From: Nitrososphaerota archaeon | Lineage (GTDB): Archaea; Thermoproteota; Nitrososphaeria; Conexivisphaerales; DTJL01 | DNA length: 64,000 nucleotides | Reading direction: 5' to 3' | NCBI GenBank assembly: GCA_021324115.1 | Contig: JAJPJS010000025.1 | Span: 326,343-390,342, forward strand | In this document: positions 18,199 through 26,779 of the stretch, one piece after another | Position numbering within the stretch: position 1 is the first letter of the stretch | Layout: the number at the start of each line of letters is the position of its first letter | Notes under the pieces: generated by a model | Seen by the model: only the letters and a program-made list of their open reading frames with translations | Told to the model about the DNA's origin: nothing | Databases searched by the model: none | Position numbers and translations under genes: made by a program

Positions 18199-20163
18199 TC
18201 AGTGCTGGGCCTTTTCGGCCCTCTGCGACGTCTGCTGGGTTTGTTGCTGAGGCTGAGTCTGCACCTGTGTCGGCAACAGCACTTTGAAGGTAGTGCCCTT
18301 ACCTGGAACGCTTTCTGCTTCCACCTTTCCTCCATGGTCTTCTACAAACCTCTTGACCACGGTAAGACCTAGGCCCAGACCATGCTCCTTGGTGGTAAAG
18401 AATGGTGAGAACAGTTTCTTAAGAGTATCAGGGTCCATCCCCTTACCCGTGTCGGTCACACAGATGCACGTGTACCCCTCTCTCTGTTCGGTCCAGAACT
18501 TCAGCACCCCACCGGTACCTCCATCCTTCATGGCTTCGATCGCGTTTTTTGCAAGGTTCTGGAACACTCGGGTTAGCTCGGCCCTGTCTCCGTGCACCAC
18601 AAGTGATGGTTCGACCATATCGTCTTCGACCCTTATATTCTCTGGAATCGTGAGCATCTTCAAACTTTCCTTTATCAGGTCTCTGACTTTGATCGCAACC
18701 TTCCGAGCAGGCTTTGGTCTGACATACTGACTCAGATCAGATATGACGTCGTTGGCCTGCTTGACAGCCGTCCTCATGGTGGAAATAATCTTCGAAATTT
18801 CTTCCTTGTCTTTATCAGGTGACATGTTTTCGAGGGCGTAAAGGCCAAGGTCGATGGCTGTCAGAGGGTTTCTTACGTCGTGTGCAGCCTGGGCAACCGC
18901 CATCCCAGCGCTCATAAGCCTCTCCGCCTCGGGTAGGGATGAGTGAAGTTCATCGAGTTCCCTCATCCTGGCTTCAAGCTCGGACTGCAGTCTCGTGATC
19001 TCGGCTCTGAGATCTTCTTCAAGATTTTTCGCCTGGGATATATCGGCGAACTGCACGAAAATATATGGTATCCTTCCATTTGGGTCACGAACCGGTGCGT
19101 ATGCGACCCTGAGCGTTCTAATTTCCCCGGCCTTTGTTTTGAACCTTCTGTCGACCAAAGACTGAATATCATTATGTAAGACTGACTTCACGTCCTCAGC
19201 TACGTCGGGAGCGCCATCAGGTTCCGCCAGTTCGGTTATATCCTTTCCTAGAAGAGTGGTGCTATCGTAGCCGAGGATGGCCGCGGCCGAGTCGGAAATG
19301 TGTTGTATTTTTCCATCCTGTGTGACGATCGCAATTGGGGTCGGCATCTTCTGAAAGGCGAGTTTCAGCAGATCAGCATCCTCAACCATTTTTACTGATC
19401 CTGTATTATCTGCCCTGGCTTCGATCAGAATGGCAAAAAGGGTGGGGCCATCTTCAGTCCTGGCAGCTGCATAATGGGCCTCCATCAAGACCTCTGTGCC
19501 ACCCCTGGTAAGCACTTTGACCCTGGCGGCTCCCTTGCCATTCTCCCCCAGTATTGCCTGATCGAAAATTTCAGCAATCTTTGCAAGCACCTTCTGCGCA
19601 TGTCTTTCCGGTATGAGCATTCTGACGTTCTTCCCGAGTACCTCAAACAGGCTATAGCCAGTAGCGGCCTCGGCTGCCAGATTCCAGGACAGGATTCTTC
19701 CTTCCGAATCAAGTGAAATGGATGGCAATGGAATGTGGTCCCCCATGATTCTTGTTCTTGAATAAGCCGAATCGAGCTGGGCACGCAGCCTCTTCACCTC
19801 AGTCAGGTCCTCTAAAAAGCCTATGTAGCCCTGAACTTCTGAGTCAATTGAAAGGGGGATACCGATCTCGGCTATCACCCTGTAACCTCCGTCGGCATGC
19901 CTGATCCTGCTTTCGACGCGGTAACCCTTGCCTGCTCTGACTGCTTCCCTGTATATATTCACATGATTCTCTCTATCTTCTTGATAAATATCTTCCAGCC
20001 AGCCATCTCCACTGTCCTGCTCGGCTCGTCTTCCCGTGAATTTCGTCCAGGCCGGGTTGAAAAAATCTCTGAATGCATCACTGTCGGCATGCCATGCTGG
20101 AAAGGGGGTGTGACTGAGAAGGAGTTTCCATGCGTCCTTTGGAAATTCAACCACAGCTAGCAC
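18199..20163 (-). CDS. Multi-PAS sensor histidine kinase
   Basis: Multiple PAS domains, H-box AAHDVRNPLTAID, N/G boxes NLAKNAIEAM, DTGKGMDPDTL, GLGLTVVKRFVEDHGG. Confidence 0.95.
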   Translation of the reverse strand: MLAVVEFPKDAWKLLLSHTPFPAWHADSDAFRDFFNPAWTKFTGRRAEQDSGDGWLEDIYQEDRENHVNIYREAVRAGKGYRVESRIRHADGGYRVIAEIGIPLSIDSEVQGYIGFLEDLTEVKRLRAQLDSAYSRTRIMGDHIPLPSISLDSEGRILSWNLAAEAATGYSLFEVLGKNVRMLIPERHAQKVLAKIAEIFDQAILGENGKGAARVKVLTRGGTEVLMEAHYAAARTEDGPTLFAILIEARADNTGSVKMVEDADLLKLAFQKMPTPIAIVTQDGKIQHISDSAAAILGYDSTTLLGKDITELAEPDGAPDVAEDVKSVLHNDIQSLVDRRFKTKAGEIRTLRVAYAPVRDPNGRIPYIFVQFADISQAKNLEEDLRAEITRLQSELEARMRELDELHSSLPEAERLMSAGMAVAQAAHDVRNPLTAIDLGLYALENMSPDKDKEEISKIISTMRTAVKQANDVISDLSQYVRPKPARKVAIKVRDLIKESLKMLTIPENIRVEDDMVEPSLVVHGDRAELTRVFQNLAKNAIEAMKDGGTGGVLKFWTEQREGYTCICVTDTGKGMDPDTLKKLFSPFFTTKEHGLGLGLTVVKRFVEDHGGKVEAESVPGKGTTFKVLLPTQVQTQPQQQTQQTSQRAEKAQH

Positions 20164-20503
20164 GCCCCCTCCACAAAATCTACTCTTTCCTGCTCAGGTA
20201 TAGGCTTGTGTTCGATGAATTGTTATGGAACGAAGAAACCGCATCCATTGCAAAAATTTTATATTACCTGCTATATATCCATTGCGTATCACAATATTCA
20301 TATCAAAAAAGGATGAAAATTAGTGTTATACAAATAATTTCCTGATTAATTGGTTATAATGGAGGCATGTGGGTGTAAAAATAAACCAACGATTATTTTC
20401 TCTCCCATATTTTCGGTAAAAAGGAAATTCAAATTCAGGAGAAAGAAAATGGACAGAGCGCGGCTCAATTAAGGATATATGGAAGGCATAATTCGTAGGT
20501 GGC

Positions 20504-22150
20504 ATGAAAAGAAGGAGGGATCCGGTGGAAGAAACCCGGTCACGGTGGTTAAAGGCTCTTTCTTCTTCGCCATCGAGGAAAAGTGAATTTTCGAGCGAAG
20601 ATGGCATAGAATTCAGACCAATGTATGAACCGAAGGACTCCAATGAGGATTATCTGCAGAATCTCGGGTATCCAGGTTTTCCACCGTTTACGCGGGGGGT
20701 GTACCCCACGATGTACAGGGGTCGGGCCTGGACGATGAGGCAGTACTCAGGATATGCAAACGCCGAGCTTACAAACAGAAGATACAGGTTGCTCCTCCAG
20801 GCGGGAGAGACCGGCCTCAGCATGGCATTTGACCTGCCGACTCAGCTTGGACTCGACCCGGATGACCCACTTGCATACTACGAAGTCGGCCGGGTGGGGG
20901 TTCCGGTGCCTTCGTGGAAGGAAATGGACATCGTATTCAGGGGGATAAACGTGGAGAAGGTTTCGACCTCGATGACGATAAACGCTACCGCAATGGAAGA
21001 ACTTGCAATGTATGTCACTGTTGCAAAATCCCGGGGCGTTGACCTCAGGGTGCTTGCCGGAACCACTCAAAACGACATACTGAAGGAGTTTATCGCACGC
21101 AACAACTACATCTATCCGCCGTCCCCTTCAATGAGGTACTGTGCTGACCTCATATCATACTGTGCGAAGAACATGCCAAAGTGGAACGGCATAAGCATAA
21201 GCGGTTATCATTTCGAGGAGGCAGGTGCTACACCTTCGCAGGAAATAGCCTTTACATTGGCTGACGGTATCGCCTATGTTGAAGAGGTGCTCAGGCGCGG
21301 CATGAGTGTGGACGAATTCGCCCCAAGGCTCTCCTTCTTCTTCTCATCGAGAACCAATCTTATCGAGCAGGTGGCCAAATTTCGTGCTGCACGACGCCTC
21401 TGGTGCAGGGTGATGGAGGAACGTTTTGGGGCGAAAGACCCCAAGTCCAAGATGTTGAGGTTCCATGTTCAGACGGCCGGAGTGCAGATGACTTCGCAAC
21501 AGCTCGACCTTAACATCGTCAGAACCACTTTGCAGGCGCTAGCGGCTGTTCTCGGTGGTGCCCAGTCCCTTCATGTGAATTCCTACGACGAAGCGCTCGG
21601 CCTGCCGACAGAACATGCGGCCAGGCTATCTGTGAGAGTGCAACAGGCTCTCCTTCTTGAGACTGACGTAGCAGATTCGATAGATCCGCTGGGCGGTTCC
21701 TATATGGTGGAGAGCCTGACGGACGAACTGGAGGAGCGTGCGGTAAAAATTATGAAGGACATCGACAGGATTGGAGGGATGGTTCGAGCAGTTGAGACAG
21801 GGTTTCCCCAGAAGGCGATCGAAGAATCAAGCTACAGGTATCAAAAGATGGTCGAAAGTGGGCAAAAGCCAGTTATAGGAATAAACATTTTCAAGGAAGA
21901 TGAACCTGAGAACTTCGAGCCGCTCAAGATCGACCCCGCAGCAAGAAAGAAGGTGATATCGAGGCTTGAATCCCTCAAGCGGGACAGGGATGGATCAAGG
22001 GTTTCTCACTCGCTTTCTGCACTGACAAGGGCAGCAGAAGGGGATGACAACCTGTTTGAGTACATTCTGAAAGCGGTGGAAGCCGGTGCGACTGTTGGCG
22101 AAATCAGTGGTGCTCTGAGGGATGTGTGGGGCGTCTGGGACAGAAGATGA
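20504..22150 (+). CDS. Methylmalonyl-CoA mutase large (catalytic) subunit
   Basis: YPTMYRGRAWTMRQYSGYANAELTNRRYRLLLQAGETGLSMAFDLPTQLGLD. Confidence 0.97.
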   Translation: MKRRRDPVEETRSRWLKALSSSPSRKSEFSSEDGIEFRPMYEPKDSNEDYLQNLGYPGFPPFTRGVYPTMYRGRAWTMRQYSGYANAELTNRRYRLLLQAGETGLSMAFDLPTQLGLDPDDPLAYYEVGRVGVPVPSWKEMDIVFRGINVEKVSTSMTINATAMEELAMYVTVAKSRGVDLRVLAGTTQNDILKEFIARNNYIYPPSPSMRYCADLISYCAKNMPKWNGISISGYHFEEAGATPSQEIAFTLADGIAYVEEVLRRGMSVDEFAPRLSFFFSSRTNLIEQVAKFRAARRLWCRVMEERFGAKDPKSKMLRFHVQTAGVQMTSQQLDLNIVRTTLQALAAVLGGAQSLHVNSYDEALGLPTEHAARLSVRVQQALLLETDVADSIDPLGGSYMVESLTDELEERAVKIMKDIDRIGGMVRAVETGFPQKAIEESSYRYQKMVESGQKPVIGINIFKEDEPENFEPLKIDPAARKKVISRLESLKRDRDGSRVSHSLSALTRAAEGDDNLFEYILKAVEAGATVGEISGALRDVWGVWDRR

Positions 22151-22177
22151 GCAAGGACGGCTCTGAAATGGAATATT

Positions 22178-23467
22178 CTAGCTGATATCAGGTGCAGGAC
22201 CCCGAACCAAACCATACCGCTCACCAAATCGTCTCACCGCACTCTCGAACATGCCCATGGGGAATACCACAAGTCCGGCTCCGATCTGACCGACTCCAGC
22301 CATTTTGTGGGCTACACCGGTGTTTATTTCGGGTGTTATTCCGGTTTTCACCACCTTCCGTATGTCAACGCCCGTTGGTGTGCCGCTGAAATCCATTGCC
22401 GGGATCAGGAAGTGCCTGTTCTTGGTGAATGTTATCCTGTACATTTTTTCTGTCACTTCGATGGCCTTCGACGACGTACCTCCCACCCATGAAATAATAG
22501 CAGGGGCGGCTGCCATTGCGAAGCCACCGAAGCCGGCTGTTTCCGTTATTGCGCTGTCCCCGATGTCGGGGTTCGCATCCGATGCTGTGTAGCCAGGAAA
22601 CCAAAGGCCGTTGACGTTGGGGGCGGGGGACGTAAACCATTCATCTCCGAGACCGCTGATCCTTATTCCGGTTTCAGTTCCGTTTCTCGCCATCGTGGTA
22701 ACTATTGTGCTGTACCTGATGTTGCTTGCCGCCATCGTCATCGCCTTCGCGGTGGCCATCCCCAAATTCAGAGTGGTGAAGTTGTTCCCGTTTATGAAAT
22801 CATACACCTCAAGCATTTCCTTTCTGTCCACGCCAGACCTGATAAGATATGGAACGAATTCTCTCATGAAGAGGGATGTTGCAGCGTTGTACCTGTTATG
22901 ACAGTCGTCTCCCATCGTAAGTGCCTGCGCGATTATCTTCTTGAACTGCAATCCGGGTTTTTCCTTTTTGAGCTCTTGAAGTGAGGCCCTGATTACGTCA
23001 TAGAAGGTAGTGCTGAGCCACCTGAGTTTTGAAATAACATCCTCACTGTAAGCACCATATCGGAGAACCTTCCCTATTCCTTCATTTAGATTAGAGAATG
23101 CCTTTACGCCCGAACCATCCTGCACCTGGTAAACTGGCATGGACGGCGAAATGACTCCAGCCATGGGACCCACAGCTCCATGATGGTGGCAGGGGTCCAG
23201 GTGCACCTTGCCTCTGACCAGCAATTTTTCAGCTTCTTCGGGGGAGGATGCCCATCCCTCGAATAAACATGCCCCAATCAGAGCCCCTCTCAGAGGACCA
23301 GAAGCCTTCTTCCATTCGATCGGCGGACCTGCATGCAGCAGCATCATATCCCCGAAGCCCGGAACGAGATCTTTCGCAAGGCCAATGTCGTTCCAGACCG
23401 GTTCAGAATCCATCATTCTTTCGACTGCTGTAGCATTAGCAACCTCCACTTCTTCTCTGATGCTCAT
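22178..23467 (-). CDS. DUF1116 family protein (YlbE/AllG-like)
   Basis: LHAGPPIEWKKASGPLRGALIGACLFEGWA, HHHGAVGPMAGVISPSMPV. Confidence 0.9.
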   Translation of the reverse strand: MSIREEVEVANATAVERMMDSEPVWNDIGLAKDLVPGFGDMMLLHAGPPIEWKKASGPLRGALIGACLFEGWASSPEEAEKLLVRGKVHLDPCHHHGAVGPMAGVISPSMPVYQVQDGSGVKAFSNLNEGIGKVLRYGAYSEDVISKLRWLSTTFYDVIRASLQELKKEKPGLQFKKIIAQALTMGDDCHNRYNAATSLFMREFVPYLIRSGVDRKEMLEVYDFINGNNFTTLNLGMATAKAMTMAASNIRYSTIVTTMARNGTETGIRISGLGDEWFTSPAPNVNGLWFPGYTASDANPDIGDSAITETAGFGGFAMAAAPAIISWVGGTSSKAIEVTEKMYRITFTKNRHFLIPAMDFSGTPTGVDIRKVVKTGITPEINTGVAHKMAGVGQIGAGLVVFPMGMFESAVRRFGERYGLVRGPAPDIS

Positions 23468-23533
23468 GAGAAGGGTCCGTCAGAGCATGCTAATTAATTT
23501 AGAGTTGATGGGGCCGAAAGAATATCTACCCCC

Positions 23534-25216
23534 ATGGGGTCGGCACCACTAGGAGAGACAGAATTGGCGTCGGTAAGGACCGTCAACATAGTCAAGCGAA
23601 ACTTCTTCAGGGATTCACTCCAGCTGATGAGGTTAACGGACAAAGCAAAACAGACTTTGAAAGGAATATCAGACGTCGCGGTGGTGATGGGAACAACAAC
23701 CAACAAGGACCTTCTGAGGGATATCGGTTTACTGACTCCCGAGGGGGAGCAGGCGACACCATCCGACACTTTGATCGCGGTTAAATTAGAAACTGATACT
23801 TCTCTTGAAGGTGTGATTCAGTCTATAGAAAGACTCCTTGAAGAACCGACGCAAACCTCCGGAACACAAGAGTCAGGAGTAAGCTTTTCTTCGGTTGAAG
23901 AAGCTTTTGAGGCGCTACCAGACGCGAACCTGGCCCTGGTGTCGGTGCCTGGGAGGTATGCAACAGATGTGGCTTTCAAGATACTTGAAAGGGGGGTAAG
24001 CGTGCATCTGTTCAGCGACCACGTGTCTCTTGAGGAGGAAACCAGGTTGAAAAGGTATGCTGCAGACAAAGGTTTACTGGTTTTGGGCCCGGGTGCCGGA
24101 ACATCGATCATCTCCGGCAAGGGTATAGCATTCGCCAACAACGTAAAGCGAGGCCAGCTTGGGGTGGTCGCCGCAGCGGGTACCGGGCTTCAGGAAATCA
24201 GCGTTCTTGTGGACAGGGCGGGATTCGGTATCTCTCAGGGTTTAGGTGTTGGCGGCGGTGATGTCAAGTCCGAGGTGGGTGGCATTATGTCAAAGGTATG
24301 CATCGAAAGGCTGGAGAGGGATGAGGAAACAAGCGTGATCTGTTTTGTGAGCAAGCCCCCCAGCCCGGAGGTTTCCGAAGAGCTGGTGAATTTTATGGGT
24401 ACCAAAGGCAAGCCGTTTGTGGCATGTTTGATCGGTGGCTCCGCCGTGAAAAATGTTCCGAACAACGTTTACATGGTGGAAACGCTGCACAAAGCGGCCG
24501 CCAAATGCTTGAATCTTATGGGTGACAGTCTGACAATAGCGACAACACGTAAAAAGCTGGAATCGATCTGGACTTCTGCCTCTTTCCGGCTGGGCGAAGG
24601 TCAGAAGTATGTGAGGGGGCTGTTTACAGGGGGGACGCTTACCTACGAGTCCCTCGTCATAACATCGGAAATGCTGGGCGAAGTGTGGTCAAACGCACCA
24701 ATAGATGCGACTCACAAATTAGATGACCACAGGGTGAGTAAGCACAATACGCTCATAGACATGGGGGAGGAGGAGTTCACAGAAGGAAGAGCGCACCCGA
24801 TGATGGATCCCACTCTCAGGAAATTGAGGCTGCTGGAAGAGGCAAAAGACCCAGAAGTTGGTGTCATAATGCTGGATTTTGTGCTGGGGTATGGAAGCCA
24901 CCCGGATCCCGCGGGCGCCATGTCTGACGCAATAATTCGTGCAAATCAGCAGGCGACCAAGGAGGGTCGGCAGATCGTCATACTTGGGCATGTATGCGGC
25001 ACGGAAAAGGACCCTCAGGTTCTTTCCTCCCAGGAAGCCAAACTTAGGGAGCTGGGAGTGATACTCTTCCCTACCAATGCGGAGATGGCCCTTAGTGCGG
25101 CGGTTATAGCAAGAAGGGATTTTCTAATCACTGACACGGCCCGAGGTGCAGATACACATGAAAAATGGAAGAGCCTTGAGACGCCGATGAAGAAATTTCT
25201 GGGAGGAACCCTTTGA
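23534..25216 (+). CDS. fdrA: FdrA-family (acyl-CoA synthetase-like) protein
   Basis: VVMGTTTNKDLLRDIGLLTPEG, VVAAAGTGLQEISVLVDRAGFGISQGLGVGGGDV; TTG 23564 is an alternative start. Confidence 0.92.
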   Translation: MGSAPLGETELASVRTVNIVKRNFFRDSLQLMRLTDKAKQTLKGISDVAVVMGTTTNKDLLRDIGLLTPEGEQATPSDTLIAVKLETDTSLEGVIQSIERLLEEPTQTSGTQESGVSFSSVEEAFEALPDANLALVSVPGRYATDVAFKILERGVSVHLFSDHVSLEEETRLKRYAADKGLLVLGPGAGTSIISGKGIAFANNVKRGQLGVVAAAGTGLQEISVLVDRAGFGISQGLGVGGGDVKSEVGGIMSKVCIERLERDEETSVICFVSKPPSPEVSEELVNFMGTKGKPFVACLIGGSAVKNVPNNVYMVETLHKAAAKCLNLMGDSLTIATTRKKLESIWTSASFRLGEGQKYVRGLFTGGTLTYESLVITSEMLGEVWSNAPIDATHKLDDHRVSKHNTLIDMGEEEFTEGRAHPMMDPTLRKLRLLEEAKDPEVGVIMLDFVLGYGSHPDPAGAMSDAIIRANQQATKEGRQIVILGHVCGTEKDPQVLSSQEAKLRELGVILFPTNAEMALSAAVIARRDFLITDTARGADTHEKWKSLETPMKKFLGGTL

Positions 25217-25392
25217 TGGATTCCACTAATAATGATACGTCGGCACCGAAGGAACTGAAGGTGATCAACGTGGGTGTGGAACTTTTCGCAGAGGAGCTCA
25301 GAAAGCAGGGGGTGAAAGTCATCCATGTCGATTTCAAACCACCCAGAAAACTGGACGAAGATATCGAGGAGATACTTTCAAAGATCATCTGA
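25216..25392 (+). CDS. 58-aa FdrA-associated small protein
   Basis: Translated by hand from ATG 25216 (ATGA overlap with fdrA): MDSTNNDTSAPKELKVINVGVELFAEELRKQGVKVIHVDFKPPRKLDEDIEEILSKII. Confidence 0.8.
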   Translation: MDSTNNDTSAPKELKVINVGVELFAEELRKQGVKVIHVDFKPPRKLDEDIEEILSKII

Positions 25393-25863
25393 AGCGTGCT
25401 TCCGATAATGCTTCGCCGCTTCCTTTATCGCAGGAAGCATCTGATTGTAAGTCCCGCACCTGCAGATCAGGCCGCTCATGTATTCCTTTATCTCAGAATC
25501 GGTTGCTGTTGGATTCGTTGTGAGAAGACTGTGCGCGGTCAACACAAATGCTGGCGTGCAGAAACCACACTGCATGGCTCCATGCTCGACGAATGATTTC
25601 TGAAGGGGCGAAAGTGACTCTCCGCGTGACAATCCTTCGACTGTCGTTATTTTTGCCCCATCCGCCTCCACAGCCAGGATCAGGCAGCTCTTCACCGCCT
25701 TGCCATACATAAGCACTGAACACAGTCCACATTCCCCTCTCCAGCATGCAGCCTTTACGCTCTTCACGCCGAGTGTATCCCTCAGGACATCAAGCAGTAT
25801 CTCATTGTCTTCCACGTTTGCAGTTCTCCTTCGGCCATTCACGTTCAGGGTTATCTTCTTCAT
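25378..25863 (-). CDS. Molybdenum hydroxylase 2Fe-2S small subunit (CoxS/XdhC-like)
   Basis: CWRGECGLCSVLMYGKAVKSCL, MQCGFCTPAFVLTAHSLL, GLICRCGTY. Confidence 0.95.
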   Translation of the reverse strand: MKKITLNVNGRRRTANVEDNEILLDVLRDTLGVKSVKAACWRGECGLCSVLMYGKAVKSCLILAVEADGAKITTVEGLSRGESLSPLQKSFVEHGAMQCGFCTPAFVLTAHSLLTTNPTATDSEIKEYMSGLICRCGTYNQMLPAIKEAAKHYRKHASDDL

Positions 25864-26762
25864 CGTACTCCAAGCACCTCCCTCAGAGCCTGCAACGTTA
25901 CCACCTCCATCAGATGTTTCCTGTATTCCGCACTGGCCAGGTTATCTTCAAGCGGCTGGGCAGAGTTCCTGACCCACAAAAGGGATTCCTTGATGATTTC
26001 GCTTGCATGTGCTACGCTATCACCCGTGACACCCCTCCTGAAGGCCTCCGTGATTCCCGTCGCCACGACTGGCGTATCGGCTATACCCCCATACACGAAT
26101 CGGGTATTTCTGGGGATGCCGTGCTCATAACCAGATGCAACAACGGCCAGATTCACGAGTCCGAATTCAGTGCCCTTGGCGAATTTGTAGTACCTCCCCC
26201 GCGAGTCTTTGCCAGGTTTGGGAATAGACACCGCGGTAACGAGCTCATCATTTTTCAAATCCAGCTGTGCCATTCCCCTTACGAAGGACTCCACAGGAAG
26301 CGTGCGTGTGCCAGAAGGACCAGTTATGATAACGCTTGATTGATAGGCAATCAGAGAAGGTGGCGAATCAACCCAGGGTGTAGCCTCGCACAGGTCACCC
26401 ACCAATGTGGACCTGTTCCTCAGGTTGTTGTCGCTCAGAACGGAAATGGACTCCCAGAGGGCAGGGTAGATCTTCTTCAACTGTCTGTTAGCAAGAATCT
26501 CGTTCAACGTGACCGTGGCACCGACCAGCAGACCCTTTGATTCTGAATATTCGATTTTGTGAAGTTCCGGGATTCCCTTAAGGTCTATGAGGGCCTTTGG
26601 ATCCATCAGTCTCTCCTTGAGCATGTTGATCAGGCCCACCCCACCTGCCATCAGCCGGGCATCGTCGCCATACTTCTGAAGCAGGTTCACTGCTTCGCCA
26701 ACAGATTTCGGCCTGAAGTATGTGAATTTGGGGAGGGTAAAATACGGTGAGCTGAAGCTCAC
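25860..26762 (-). CDS. Molybdenum hydroxylase FAD-binding subunit (CoxM-like)
   Basis: LPKFTYFRPKSVGEAVNLLQKYGDDARLMAGG; 4-nt overlap with the small subunit. Confidence 0.94.
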   Translation of the reverse strand: MSFSSPYFTLPKFTYFRPKSVGEAVNLLQKYGDDARLMAGGVGLINMLKERLMDPKALIDLKGIPELHKIEYSESKGLLVGATVTLNEILANRQLKKIYPALWESISVLSDNNLRNRSTLVGDLCEATPWVDSPPSLIAYQSSVIITGPSGTRTLPVESFVRGMAQLDLKNDELVTAVSIPKPGKDSRGRYYKFAKGTEFGLVNLAVVASGYEHGIPRNTRFVYGGIADTPVVATGITEAFRRGVTGDSVAHASEIIKESLLWVRNSAQPLEDNLASAEYRKHLMEVVTLQALREVLGVR

Positions 26763-26779
26763 TTTTCAACACCCTTAAT

